Shown: piece by piece, positions 27,801-38,911 of the stretch
Layout of the letters: every line of letters begins with the position of its first letter
How positions within the stretch are numbered: position 1 is the first letter of the stretch
DNA from: Flavivirga aquatica
Lineage (GTDB): Bacteria; Bacteroidota; Bacteroidia; Flavobacteriales; Flavobacteriaceae
Assembly: GCF_001747085.1 (NCBI RefSeq)
Contig: NZ_MDJD01000046.1
Span: forward strand, 26,499 to 90,498
Reading direction: 5' to 3'
DNA length: 64,000 nt
Notes under the pieces: model-generated
What the model was told of the DNA's origin: nothing
What the model saw: the letters and a program-made list of their open reading frames with translations, nothing else
Databases searched by the model: none
Position numbers and translations under genes: made by a program

Positions 27801-29210
27801 AAAATTAAATTAACAGATACTAAACATAATTCTAAAGGTAAATTAAATGGCTCTTTAAGTCATGTGAATTTTTCAAAATGGAGTTTAGATTTAAATTTAA
27901 CCACGCCAAGACTAGTGGTTTTAGACACTAAAGAGGAAGAAGAAGCTTTATATTACGGCACAGGTTTTATAGGAGGAAGAGCAAGCATAAAAGGACCTAC
28001 AGATGAATTAGTTATTAGTGTAGTTGGAGAAACAAAACCAGGAACAGTTTTTAAAATACCTTTGAGTGATGCAGAGTCTTTTGGAGATAATTCATTTATT
28101 CACTTTATAACTAAAGAAGAAAAAGATGCGAGAGAAAAAGGAGTTGAAGTTGTTTTTAATGAAATAAAAGGGCTTGAACTTGATTTTGATTTGGATGTCA
28201 CTGAAGATGCCGAAGTAGAAATCATCATTGATAAAAATACAGGACATGCTTTAAAAGGACGAGGTAGTGGTGGTTTATTAGTAGAAATTAATACTAATGG
28301 AAAGTTTAATATGTGGGGAGATTTCTCTGTATTCGAAGGCGTTTATAATTTTGCTTATGGCGGCTTAATTCAAAAAGAATTTACTGTACAACCAGGAGGT
28401 ACAATTGCTTGGGAAGGAGATCCTTTAAAAGCGCAAATAAATATGTTAGCTATTTATAAAACTCAAGCAAATCCTTCCCCTTTATTAGATAATCCTATTA
28501 ATAGAAGCATCCCTGTTGAATTAAATATTAGATTAAGAGGTGATTTAGAGCAGCCAGAAGCAAATTTTAATTTTGAATTCCCTAATGTAAATTCTACCAT
28601 CAAATCTGAGCTCAATTATAGGTTAGAATCAGATGACGATAAGCAAAATCAAGCCCTGTATTTAATCTCAACTGGATCTTTTTCTAGAGGGCTAAATGAA
28701 CTTAATTTCTCTGGAACCATAGCAGAAAGACTTAATGGTATTATTAATGGCATATTTACAAATGGAAATAGTAAACTTAACATAGGGCTAAATTACGAGG
28801 CAGGACAAAATAGACCCGATTATCAAACAGGAGATCGTGTTGGTGTAACCTTGCAAACCCAAATAAGTGACCGTGTTCTTATTAACGGTAAATTAGGAGT
28901 GCCAGTTGGAGGAGCTTCAGAAACAGTTGTTGCGGGTGACGTTGAAATTGATTTTCTTTTAAATGAAGAAGGTACACTTACAGCTAAAGTATTTAATAGA
29001 GAAAATAGTATTAGAAATTTTGGTGATGCCATAGGGTATACTCAAGGATTAGGTATAGCATATAATGTTGATTTTGATACTTTTAAGGAATTGTTACAAA
29101 ACTTTTTTAAAAAACGAAAAAAAGAAGAAATTCCAACAAAAGAAATAAATAAAAATGACACAAAGCCACTGCCGGAATTTATCTCTATAAAGTCATCTTC
29201 AAAGAAATAA
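24825..29210 (+). CDS. tamB: TamB-type translocation and assembly module protein
   Basis: This protein of at least 1461 residues has an N-terminal membrane anchor, a very long run of beta-strand repeats of the AsmA/DUF490 type, and a C-terminal TamB domain (about residues 1000-1400) containing LRGDLEQPEANFNFEFPN. TamB-family proteins span the periplasm between the two membranes and are linked to outer-membrane protein assembly or phospholipid transport. The first in-frame ATG (24,825) would cut into the hydrophobic anchor. The frame is open back to 24,720 and the upstream codons read KKFLKIVSKIVGILL, the basic-then-hydrophobic start expected of the family. No ATG, GTG or TTG is found in that stretch, so the true start may be a rare codon or there is a base error. 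Confidence 0.9.
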   Translation: MLFIILVLILSIPAIQTSLGNYATERLNEDFGTNINIDKVGLQLNGDVELKSIYIEDYKKDTLINITELNTSILNFKNLYDGKLVFGDIDIIDLVFNIKTYKDTTGTNLDVFVARFDSNNPKKSSSKFLLSSSDVSIYNGMFRLIDENRETTKVLDIKDLNINATNLLIHGSDVSTRINTLSLKDSRGVVLKNLMTNFAYTLKDMTFANLQIETPNSILKGDLKFSYDRKDLQYFTDKVLVSASFKDSNVLLDELNTFYNEFGNNQSAKFSVDLSGTLNNLQTSNLKLKTSRNTRVYGNINFKNLFNKEADNFYMNGNFKNLSSTYKDLKSLLPNVLGEAIPTSFDRLGKFTIIGNTQVTSSTVIADVTIGTVLGFVDSNLEITKINDIDNADYKGKIIFEQFDFGMFFNDSNIGKGSLNFDVNGKGFVSETIDTQVKGDIFELEYNNYNYNGVKVAGNIKNRIFDGNLIVNDKNLKLNFSGLVDFSEEMNKYDFNATIDYANLKTLNFVKKDSVSVFKSKVSMNINGSNFDDAYGLISFNNTVYKNQNDTYYFKKFDVSSRFEKDIRFIEFNSPDIIVGDLNGRFVFKDLRKLFENSIGYIYTNYVPHKVETNQSIGFNFKVYNKIIEVFSPDIELGKNTYIRGRVESDERQFKLTFKSPKIKLLDYFAKNIELQVDNSNPLFNTYVEIDSLNTKYYNISKFNLINVTVNDTLFMRSEFKGGKRNNDKYNLSFYHTINKDNKSVIGFKKSDVTIKNTKWNINKNQDKFHKISFDKKLTNFNIDKFNINHNNEEIKLSGFIKESTEKDVKLNFKNVDLSKIVPDIDSLSFEGNVNGKLDILQKNGSYLPSSTIIIDNFKVNDFLLGSFNTRITGNESLTNYKVDVTIKDDISKSLTATGNISVLEKKPEIDLTLDFDTFNLSPLNPLLAGVLSDIRGQVSGRVKVVGDLNRPYLNGDLELNKAGLGIPYLNVDYRFNNQASVTLKNQSFIFNKIKLTDTKHNSKGKLNGSLSHVNFSKWSLDLNLTTPRLVVLDTKEEEEALYYGTGFIGGRASIKGPTDELVISVVGETKPGTVFKIPLSDAESFGDNSFIHFITKEEKDAREKGVEVVFNEIKGLELDFDLDVTEDAEVEIIIDKNTGHALKGRGSGGLLVEINTNGKFNMWGDFSVFEGVYNFAYGGLIQKEFTVQPGGTIAWEGDPLKAQINMLAIYKTQANPSPLLDNPINRSIPVELNIRLRGDLEQPEANFNFEFPNVNSTIKSELNYRLESDDDKQNQALYLISTGSFSRGLNELNFSGTIAERLNGIINGIFTNGNSKLNIGLNYEAGQNRPDYQTGDRVGVTLQTQISDRVLINGKLGVPVGGASETVVAGDVEIDFLLNEEGTLTAKVFNRENSIRNFGDAIGYTQGLGIAYNVDFDTFKELLQNFFKKRKKEEIPTKEINKNDTKPLPEFISIKSSSKK

Positions 29211-29319
29211 GTCTAAATATTTTAATTATTTTTCATCTACTTGAGTTTTTTTTATCAACTAAAACGTTATAGTTCCAAAAGCAGTATTAAAATACTGTAA
29301 ATGCTATAGATATATGCTA

Positions 29320-29349
29320 TTTGTTTAGTAATTTTACCTTGTAAATTTG
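29320..29349 (+). promoter_or_regulatory. Promoter of pfkA
   Basis: TTTG (29,320-29,323), an 18-bp spacer and TAAATTTG (29,342-29,349) match the Bacteroidota sigma-A consensus exactly. The ATG of pfkA is only 8 bp downstream, so the transcript would have an extremely short or no leader. Confidence 0.72.
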
Positions 29350-29357
29350 AAAACTTA

Positions 29358-31363
<2,006 letters not shown>

Positions 31364-31374
31364 TTTATTAATAG

Positions 31375-31423
31375 AAATCCGCAGGATTATTATGTATACG
31401 CATAATAATTCTGTGGATTTTTT
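31375..31423 (+). terminator. Intrinsic terminator of the pfkA-gapA operon
   Basis: Arms of 20 bp (AAATCCGCAGGATTATTATG with CATAATAATTCTGTGGATTT) pair with two G-U-type positions over a 6-nt loop and run into a T tract. Confidence 0.92.
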
Positions 31424-31437
31424 AATTCTAAAAACTT

Positions 31438-32298
31438 ATGATTTTAATTGTTGATAGTGGTTCTACCAAGTCGGATTGGATAGCAGTAGATAATAATGGA
31501 AACCAATTATTAGAAAAAATGCGAACAAAAGGGTTGAACCCTGCAATTTTATCTGAAAAAAAACTCCATAAAATAATTAAAGGAAATAAGGATTTAAAGA
31601 ATAATAGAGAAGTAGTCTCTCATGTCTTTTTTTACGGAGCAGGCTGTGGGACCGAAAAACCAAAAGCATTATTAAAAAGTGTTTTAGAGGAAATTTTCGT
31701 TAACGCACATATTGAAGTTAATGAAGATACTATGGCTGCAGTGTACTCTACGATTAACCATGATAAAGAAGCCGCTGTAGTATGCATTATGGGAACAGGA
31801 TCCAATTGTAGTTATTATAATGGAAAAGTACTAGAACAACGTGTAAATTCTTTAGGCTATTCTATAATGGATGACGCTTCAGGTAATTATTACGGACGTC
31901 AACTTATAAGAGATTACTATTTTAATCATATGCCAGAAGATGTTAAAATTGCTTTTGGAAGTAAGTTTAACATGGAGTCAGATTATATAAAGTATAATTT
32001 ATATAAGCAACCAAACCCTAATGCTTATTTGGCAAATTTTGCAGAATTTATGTTTCTTCACAAAGATTCAGAATACACTATTAATCTTATAAAAAAAGGA
32101 ATACGTTTATTTGCTACCAACATGATTATGCAATTTAAAGAAGAATTAAAAACAGTTCCAGTACATTTTGCAGGATCTATTGCATTTTTCTCTCAAACAG
32201 AAATAAAGGAAGTTGCAGAAGAGATGGGATTCAAGGTTGGTAATTTTGAACGAAGACCTATTGAAGGATTAGTGTCTTTTCATACTAAGAGTTTATAA
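31438..32298 (+). CDS. BadF/BadG-type ATPase, N-acetylglucosamine kinase-like
   Basis: This 286-residue protein of the ASKHA fold starts with IVDSGSTKSDW, the phosphate-binding loop. FYGAGCG, EDTMAAVYS and IMGTGSNCSYY are the following conserved loops, and VHFAGSIAFF lies in the C-terminal half. Bacteroidota members of this size are annotated as GlcNAc kinase-like; they probably phosphorylate an amino sugar recovered from cell wall or chitin. It starts 14 bp after the gapA terminator and is probably transcribed weakly by readthrough or from its own promoter. Confidence 0.82.
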   Translation: MILIVDSGSTKSDWIAVDNNGNQLLEKMRTKGLNPAILSEKKLHKIIKGNKDLKNNREVVSHVFFYGAGCGTEKPKALLKSVLEEIFVNAHIEVNEDTMAAVYSTINHDKEAAVVCIMGTGSNCSYYNGKVLEQRVNSLGYSIMDDASGNYYGRQLIRDYYFNHMPEDVKIAFGSKFNMESDYIKYNLYKQPNPNAYLANFAEFMFLHKDSEYTINLIKKGIRLFATNMIMQFKEELKTVPVHFAGSIAFFSQTEIKEVAEEMGFKVGNFERRPIEGLVSFHTKSL

Positions 32299-32503
32299 AC
32301 ACATATGTTAATAAATATAATGTTTAAGAGAGGCATCCCTCTTTTTTGTTTTTTATACTTAGCTAAATATAGCATTTTGTTATGCAATAATTTGGAGATA
32401 TAAATCTATATATTTGTTAAAGAATAAACAAGGTGCTAAAAATGAAATGAACGAATGTTTCAAGTCCATTTTAGCTTATAATTGTATTGAATTAAGCTTA
32501 AAA

Positions 32504-33640
32504 ATGCCTCAAAATAAAAGACTTAAAATAGGAGAAGGAAAAATAAGTGGATACATCTCCATTTTTTTGGCAATAATATGTTTTGGTACTACAATTTGTG
32601 CCTATTTTCCAGATTATTTGACTACTACAGATTTTAGAGAATTATATAAGCCTAATTATATTAAATGGGCTTTTTTAATAGTGCTTGCTTTATCTTTTGG
32701 ATTTGCTTTAACAAGTTTTATTTTGAGTAAAAAAACAAAATTAGGGTTTATAGCAATATTAACAATTGCAGTAGCAATTTTTTTAACATCAGGTATACCA
32801 AGCTATCAAGAAATAAATTCAAAATCATTTACAATTGGAATGGATTGGCTATTGTTGGATATATTAGTTTCTGCTTTTATATTCATTCCTATGGAATTAT
32901 TCTTACCTAAAAGACTTGAGCAAACAAAATTTCATGAGGAATGGAGAACCGATTTAGTTTATTTTATTATTAGTCATTTATTAATTCAAGTAACAGGAGT
33001 TCTTATCCAGTTACCTGCTACTATAGTCTTTTCAAATATAGGGTTAACAGATTTTCAAGAGTGGGTTCAAGGTATTTGGTTTATTCCTCAGCTGTTTTTG
33101 GCGCTATTAGTATCCGATTTATTTCAGTGGACAGGACATTATGTTTTTCATAAAATTCCCTATTTATGGCGTTTTCATTCGGTTCACCATTCAACAAAAG
33201 ATATTGATTGGTTAGCGGGGTCTAGAACTCATTTTGTCGATTTAATAGCAGTTCGTGCTGTATCCTTTTTACCTTTATATGTATTTGGGTTTAGTAGTTC
33301 GGTTTTTACTACATACATAGTAATTGTATCTATTCAAGCTGTATTAGCTCATGCGAATACACGTATAAATTTTGGGTTTCTTCGTTATGTGTTTGTAACA
33401 CCTCAATATCATCATTGGCATCATTCAGATGATCCTAAAGCATACGATAAGAATTTTGCTATTCATTTTCCTTTTATAGATATGATGTTTGGTACCTATT
33501 ACCCAATGGGTAAAACTTGGCCAGAAAGCACAGGATTAGGAGATGTTAAATTTCCAAAAGGGTTTATTCGTCAATTTGTTTTTCCTTTTAAGAAAAATCC
33601 ATCTGAAGATAATTCAGTTGAAAATCCAAGCAAACGATAA
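32504..33640 (+). CDS. Sterol desaturase / fatty acid hydroxylase family membrane protein
   Basis: The ATG at 32,504 (MPQNKRL) is chosen; the frame is open to a TTG at 32,414, but those residues look unlike a membrane-protein start. About 378 residues have six or seven membrane spans. The diiron histidine motifs are HYVFH, HSVHH and HHWHH, in the order and spacing of the fatty acid hydroxylase superfamily. Such enzymes hydroxylate or desaturate lipids in the cytoplasmic membrane with O2; the substrate is unknown. The first 160 residues are an extra set of spans not found in short family members. Confidence 0.85.
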   Translation: MPQNKRLKIGEGKISGYISIFLAIICFGTTICAYFPDYLTTTDFRELYKPNYIKWAFLIVLALSFGFALTSFILSKKTKLGFIAILTIAVAIFLTSGIPSYQEINSKSFTIGMDWLLLDILVSAFIFIPMELFLPKRLEQTKFHEEWRTDLVYFIISHLLIQVTGVLIQLPATIVFSNIGLTDFQEWVQGIWFIPQLFLALLVSDLFQWTGHYVFHKIPYLWRFHSVHHSTKDIDWLAGSRTHFVDLIAVRAVSFLPLYVFGFSSSVFTTYIVIVSIQAVLAHANTRINFGFLRYVFVTPQYHHWHHSDDPKAYDKNFAIHFPFIDMMFGTYYPMGKTWPESTGLGDVKFPKGFIRQFVFPFKKNPSEDNSVENPSKR

Positions 33641-34359
33641 TAATTAATATAGAAAAATAGTTAATTAAAATATTAGAAATTTTTATAGTTAAATTATTGT
33701 TAGTAGTTATAAATAAGATTATCTAATATCTGTTGTAAGTTATAACTTGTATAGCATAGCTTAGTTGAAGTATAATCTTTATAGTTTATTGCTTTTTAAA
33801 TTAACATGAAATAAAATAAGTAGTATAATAAAGGAGATTTATAATTTTATAGATGTTTGATTATTAAACTAACAATTTGTAATTTATATCATAGCAGATA
33901 TCAATCAAAGTGATAAGGTTGTTAATTTGTACTATAACTCTATTCAAACTTAAGCAAACTATACGTTTTTAATTAATTATTGTTAGCTTATAAATCCTCC
34001 AAATTGTAGTATTCAGTCTTTTAGTTCATTTTCAGTAAATTATAAAATCTAACAATAAAATAGTAAAGACTAGTTCCGTATCTAATTATATACCTAACGA
34101 AATAAGTAAGTGAAGATTCAAAAAGAAAATTTGAGATATAAAAATTTTAAATTATTTCGATTAATTTTATCATAAACTGTATAGATTTTATTCTATAGAT
34201 ATTTGCTTATAAAAACTGTATTATTTTTCCTCTTAAATATTGTATTATTGTTAATTTTTTAACGTAAAAAAAACATTATAAAGAAGTAAGAAATTATGTT
34301 TTTTTAAAATTAAAAGCGAACTTTCGGGTAGTTTAATAAACATTAAAAACATTTTATTT
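33641..34359. other. 720-bp AT-rich intergenic region
   Basis: No reading frame, repeat or remnant stands out. It is unusually long for this window and leads into an isolated sulfatase gene, so it may contain that gene's control region, but I could not pick out a convincing promoter. Confidence 0.4.
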
Positions 34360-36222
34360 ATGTTAAAAATTACCCAAATTAATTTACAGAAATTAGTTTT
34401 TTTAGCTTTTTTCGGAGTAACATCATTGTTTGCTCAAAACAAACCCAATATCGTTTATATTATAGCAGACGATTTAGGTTATGGAGATGTTCAATTTATG
34501 AACAATAATACACCAATTGCTAGTCCTAACTTGTTATCATTAGCCAATAAGGGTACTGTGTTTACAGATGCTTATGTATCACATCCTTTTTGTGGTCCTA
34601 GTCGTATGTCTATTATGACAGGGCGTTACCCTCATCAATTAGGAGTACAATACAATTTACCAGAAAAAATTGAATCAGGAATTAGCAGTGAAGTTAATTC
34701 AGGAATTCCTGCTGGAGAAACGATGTTAAGTGAGGCGATTAAAAATACAGGCTACAGTACAGCTGCATTTGGAAAATGGCATTTAGGGCTTAAAGAAGGG
34801 TTTAGACCTATTGACAGAGGGTTTGATTTTTTCTACGGATTCTTAGGAGGTGGTCACCGTTATAATGATGGTTATATAGCGACTTATAATAGAGAAATAG
34901 CTGCTGGTAAAACAAAATTCCAAATAAACGCTTACGATCATCCTTATGAGAAAGAAGAAAGAAGGGGGGCACGAAAAGTAATTACTGAAATTTTAGATAG
35001 AAGACATGCTTCCGATGTTATAGGTGATGAATCTGCTGCTTATATTAATAGACAACGTACTTCTAATAAACCATTTTTTATGTATGTTGCATTTAATGCA
35101 CCTCACGCACCTTTACAACCATTAGCTTCAGATGAAAGAAATGCAGCAAGACCAGGGAAATCAATTCCTAATAAAAGTAAAAAATATGCTGGTTTAGTAC
35201 GTGGTTTAGATCGTAATGTAGGGAAAATTGTTAGTGCCCTAAAGAGTGCTGGTAAATTTAACAATACATTAATAATTTTCTTAAGCGATAATGGAGGGAA
35301 AAATATTGAAGGCGCAAGTAATGCACCTTTACAAGGTGTAAAAGGAGATGTAAAAGAAGGAGGGTTTAGAGTTCCTATGTTGTGGCATTGGCCTAATAAT
35401 AATAAAATTTCTGGTTCTTCTAGAAAAACATTTAGACATCCAGTTTCTACTGTAGATTTATATCCTACCTTAATTCAAATTGGTAAAGGAAATATTAATT
35501 TTGGTAAAAGTATTGGTAGAGAACATAAAACATTTGATGGAAAGAGTATCCTTAGAAATGTTGAAAGTAATGTTAATCCAAGACCTTACAAACCTAGTTC
35601 TAACAATATTAAAGATTATATTTTTGCTTTAAGACACAGAGGAGGGTTTAACGAAGTAGCTATTAGACAAGGGAAATGGAAAGCCTTTAGAAATAATCAA
35701 ACTAATAATGCCCCTTGGAAATTATTTGATATAACTAAAGATAAAGGAGAAAATAGAAATATTGCTACAAATAATAGTACCAACCGTCAAGTTCTTAAAA
35801 ACTTAATTAGTTTTGGTAAAAGTTGGGCAACTGGAAATGCACCTAAGCCACGTTTTTTTGGATCTGTTAAACCTAAAAATTACTGGAATAATGGAAGTCT
35901 TCCAAAGTATGGAGCGCTTTTTGATCAAGGAATTGGAAGTGGTACAAGTAAAGAGATTAACACTAAAGGAGTAATAACATCAGCTGAGGAAAATAATTCA
36001 ATAAGTATTTTCTCTAATAATATGAGTAGAGTTATAATTGAATTAGGAATTAACTCTGGAAATACAGAAGTAAATATCTTTGATATTTATGGAAGACTTG
36101 CCAAATCTTCTACTATTGAAGGGCGTAGTAAAACTATAAATGTAGACGATTTAAATGGCGTCTATATAATTAAAGTTGAAAACGAAAATTATTCGATTAC
36201 AAAAAAACTAATTTTAAAATGA
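34360..36222 (+). CDS. Sulfatase (S1 family) with T9SS sorting domain
   Basis: This 620-residue protein has a signal peptide ending near FAQ. IIADDLGYGD carries the metal ligands, CGPSR starts at Cys78 (formylglycine site) followed by MTGRYPH, and GKWHLGL, APHAPL and SDNGG complete the active site. From about residue 545 comes a T9SS type A sorting domain (VNIFDIYGRLAKSS, GVYIIKVEN, KKLILK). It is therefore secreted or displayed on the cell surface, unlike the two PUL sulfatases. It lies about 20 kb from the PUL without sugar-related neighbours. It may make the first desulfation outside the cell, or serve another polysaccharide. Confidence 0.92.
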   Translation: MLKITQINLQKLVFLAFFGVTSLFAQNKPNIVYIIADDLGYGDVQFMNNNTPIASPNLLSLANKGTVFTDAYVSHPFCGPSRMSIMTGRYPHQLGVQYNLPEKIESGISSEVNSGIPAGETMLSEAIKNTGYSTAAFGKWHLGLKEGFRPIDRGFDFFYGFLGGGHRYNDGYIATYNREIAAGKTKFQINAYDHPYEKEERRGARKVITEILDRRHASDVIGDESAAYINRQRTSNKPFFMYVAFNAPHAPLQPLASDERNAARPGKSIPNKSKKYAGLVRGLDRNVGKIVSALKSAGKFNNTLIIFLSDNGGKNIEGASNAPLQGVKGDVKEGGFRVPMLWHWPNNNKISGSSRKTFRHPVSTVDLYPTLIQIGKGNINFGKSIGREHKTFDGKSILRNVESNVNPRPYKPSSNNIKDYIFALRHRGGFNEVAIRQGKWKAFRNNQTNNAPWKLFDITKDKGENRNIATNNSTNRQVLKNLISFGKSWATGNAPKPRFFGSVKPKNYWNNGSLPKYGALFDQGIGSGTSKEINTKGVITSAEENNSISIFSNNMSRVIIELGINSGNTEVNIFDIYGRLAKSSTIEGRSKTINVDDLNGVYIIKVENENYSITKKLILK

Positions 36223-36267
36223 TGTTTTAAGATTTTAGAATAAGAAATAGTGTAAGTAAACAAAACG

Positions 36268-36296
36268 AGACTGTCTGAAAAGACAGTCTTTTTTTT
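36268..36296 (+). terminator. Intrinsic terminator of the T9SS sulfatase gene
   Basis: The stem AGACTGTCT / AGACAGTCT has a GAAA tetraloop and is followed by seven T residues, 46 bp after the stop. Confidence 0.93.
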
Positions 36297-36330
36297 GCAA
36301 TTTTTCTATTAAATTCTTAATTTTAAGAAT

Positions 36331-36490
36331 GAATTCATATTGACTTTTTGGATTTAACCGAAAATGAGTGAAAATTTGTTCAGATAAAGTTGTTTTTAAA
36401 AGGCATAGCATCGCTACGCATGAGAAAACAACTGAAATATGGGCGGATTTTGGACACTTTTTAGGAAACAGAAAAAGTCAATGTGAGTTC
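36331..36490. repeat. 160-bp inverted-repeat element, MITE-like
   Basis: The 20-bp ends GAATTCATATTGACTTTTTG and the reverse complement of 36,471-36,490 match at 17 of 20 positions. Inside is a nested stem (AGTTGTTTT at 36,388 with AAAACAACT at 36,425, then GCATAGC with GCTACGC). No coding sequence is present. Its left arm recurs at 3,788-3,817. It abuts the start of the IS1182 remnant at 36,492. Confidence 0.65.
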
Positions 36491-36491
36491 T

Positions 36492-36980
36492 ATGAGTAGA
36501 AAAATAGTTTTTAAGCCCTATGATCAAGATCAGTAAAGTCTTTTACCTCCAGTTATGATGATTTAGTTCCTATTAATTATCCAGTTCATATTGTAAACAC
36601 AATTATTGATCATGTTGATATTGGTGCTTTAGAGCAAAGTTGCAAAGGTAGAGTCACCTTAAGTTATCAACCACGTATGTTATTGAAGGTTATCATCTAT
36701 AACTTGCTTAACCTGTTTTCTTCATGAAAAATATAAGTAGATAAAATAAAAGCTAAATTACATCAAGAAAAACTGGCCAGTAAATATGGCTAAATATGAG
36801 CAAAAAAACATTTTAAAACAAAGAAACAGCTATAGCATGATAGATAATGACGTCAGCTTTATGCGCATGCAAAACGACAACTTAAATCATACTATAGCAG
36901 CTTATATCCATATCAATACCTTACCAATTACACTACAGGGCAAGTCAGAGCAGACAAGACCTTATTTATATACCATGTAG
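36492..36980 (+). pseudogene. IS1182-family transposase remnant
   Basis: The first frame reads MSRKIVFKPYDQDQ then stops. After shifts come DDLVPIN, VHIVNTIIDHVDIGALEQS, LSYQPRMLLKVIIYNLLN, and from 36,786 KYEQKNILKQRNSYS and FMRMQND. These are successive N-terminal pieces of IS1182-type transposases with internal deletions; the catalytic C-terminal half is gone. The open frame at 36,786-36,980 is part of this remnant. Confidence 0.82.
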
Positions 36981-37496
36981 AGGATTTACCTGGTTTATTT
37001 TAAAATGGAATCTATTATAGAAAAAAAATAAATCAAAAAAACTAGAAAATACAACAAAAAAAGTAAGTTTTTTTAGTTAGGATTATACATATGTATAGCC
37101 TGTTGTCTTTATTGTAAATTTGGTGGTAAGAATTTTATTTTGGCTAACAAAAATATCTCGGAATTTATTTGTAACTTAAAAAAGGAATTAAAAATATAAA
37201 TTTATTGTGTCAAAATGATTGAATTGAGTATGATTATTGTTTTTTTCATTTACAAGAATATTATAATTAATAAAGTAAAAAAAAATACAATAAACGTTCT
37301 AAAATAATGTTAATATAATTCTAAATTTTCAGTTAAAATAGTAATTTCATTAATATAGATTTACTTTGGCGGAAGATTTAAACATCTAAAGAGTATTAAT
37401 TACTAATGGGGAGAAATAGTAATTAATATAATTATAAATTTTTTGTGTAAAGTGTTTAAAATGGGGGTTCTAAAACATTACATTGAATCTATAAAA
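36981..37496. other. AT-rich intergenic region before the hybrid kinase gene
   Basis: About 500 bp hold no clear gene. TACTTTGG near 37,371 resembles a -7 element and lies about 125 bp before the preferred kinase start, without a clear upstream TTG box. Confidence 0.35.
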
Positions 37497-38891
37497 ATGA
37501 AAAAGAAGTTATCTTTTTTCATTTTCATTTCAATAGTAACTATTCTTTTTATTGGGTATTTTTTTCTTGAAAAAAAGGTCTATACTCAGTCTGCAGCGAT
37601 ATTTTTATTTGTTTTGGCTGTAGTTCAAGTTTTTTTATTGCAATATTTTTTAAAAAATCAATTAAAGAATAATATTGTTAAAACTAATTTAAAACTTAGA
37701 ATTAATGAATTAAAACAAGATATAAAGAATTCAGATAAGATATCTGATCACAAATCTATTCACATGGCTAACATGAGTTATGAGATACGTACACCATTAA
37801 GTACTGTTATAGGTATGTTGAATATGTTGAAGCAGACAGAATTAAATACCGACCAAAAAGCTCAAGTTGAAATAGCCGATTACTCCTCTCAACATTTATT
37901 ACAGTTAGTGAACATGGTCACGGATAATGCAGATGTTGCTGCTGGCGATTTAAAATTAAATCTATTAGCTATTGATTTAAAATCTGATTTATCTCAGCTT
38001 TTTAAAGTTTTTGAATATCAAGCATGGGAAAAAGGCTTGGAATTTGAGTATAAGTTTTTATCAAAAGAGAAAGATAACTTTTTAGTTTTAGGAGATTCAA
38101 GAAGAATTCAGCAAGTATTAATTAACTTAATAAGTAATGCTATAAAGTTTACGAATACTGGGAAGATATCAATTATTGTAGATGAAACAATAGGAATTGA
38201 TGATGAGCAAATCATTACATTCTATATTAAAGATACAGGTATTGGGATAAAACCTAGAGAAATAAAACGAATTTTTAATGATTCCAAAGATGATTATAAT
38301 ACATCCATGATGAAAGACTATAGGGGAGGAGGTGTAGGACTTTCAATTTCGTATAAATTAGTAAAACTCATGGGGAGTGAATTAAATTTGGAGAGTAAAG
38401 AAAATGAAGGCTCTACGTTTTATTTTAGTTTGCAGTTAAAGAAAACCTTAAATATACAGTCAAAAGAGGAAGGAGTAGCTCCAATTATGTTTAATAAATT
38501 TAATGTGTTGGTAGCAGAAGATAATAGAATGAACCAAAAGGTAATTAAATTTTTACTTGAACGCCAAGGGGCAGATTGTACGTTTGCAAAAAATGGATTA
38601 GAAGCTGTTGAATTATATAAAATTTTAGATTTTGATATGATTTTTATGGATATATACATGCCAGATATGGATGGTTATGAAGCAACAAGAATCATAAAAG
38701 AAACCCAAAAATATAAAGCAGATAAAACACCAATAATTGCAGTTTCAGCAAGTGCTTTCGAAGAAGATATAAACAATGTTAAACTTGCAGGAATAGACGA
38801 CTTTTTAGCAAAACCTATTGAAGTTATAAAATTAAAGGAGTTAATTGCTAAATATTCAAAAAGAAAAGACACTCCTCCTCCTATTTTTTAG
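37497..38891 (+). CDS. Hybrid histidine kinase-like protein lacking the phospho-accepting His
   Basis: With the ATG at 37,497 (MKKKLSFF) the protein has 464 residues; an ATG at 37,461 and a TTG at 37,443 are alternatives. Two membrane spans (about residues 5-24 and 32-52) leave almost no periplasmic sensor domain. A short coiled coil leads to a HisKA-like domain, where the usual SHEIRTPL reads SYEIRTPL: Tyr95 (codon TAT, 37,779-37,781) replaces the His. The ATPase part looks intact: LINLISNAIKF (N box), DTGIGI (G1) and GGGVGLSIS (G2). A receiver domain follows with Asp385 in MDIYMPD and a Lys in AKPI. It may be phosphorylated by a partner or act as an ATP-bound scaffold. No cognate regulator gene is adjacent. 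Confidence 0.9.
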   Translation: MKKKLSFFIFISIVTILFIGYFFLEKKVYTQSAAIFLFVLAVVQVFLLQYFLKNQLKNNIVKTNLKLRINELKQDIKNSDKISDHKSIHMANMSYEIRTPLSTVIGMLNMLKQTELNTDQKAQVEIADYSSQHLLQLVNMVTDNADVAAGDLKLNLLAIDLKSDLSQLFKVFEYQAWEKGLEFEYKFLSKEKDNFLVLGDSRRIQQVLINLISNAIKFTNTGKISIIVDETIGIDDEQIITFYIKDTGIGIKPREIKRIFNDSKDDYNTSMMKDYRGGGVGLSISYKLVKLMGSELNLESKENEGSTFYFSLQLKKTLNIQSKEEGVAPIMFNKFNVLVAEDNRMNQKVIKFLLERQGADCTFAKNGLEAVELYKILDFDMIFMDIYMPDMDGYEATRIIKETQKYKADKTPIIAVSASAFEEDINNVKLAGIDDFLAKPIEVIKLKELIAKYSKRKDTPPPIF

Positions 38892-38911
38892 ATATATACC
38901 TAGTGTACCTT

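Noticed and set aside
36786..36980. 64-residue open frame as a separate gene
   Set aside because: Its sequence is an internal piece of an IS1182 transposase that continues from frameshifted segments upstream.
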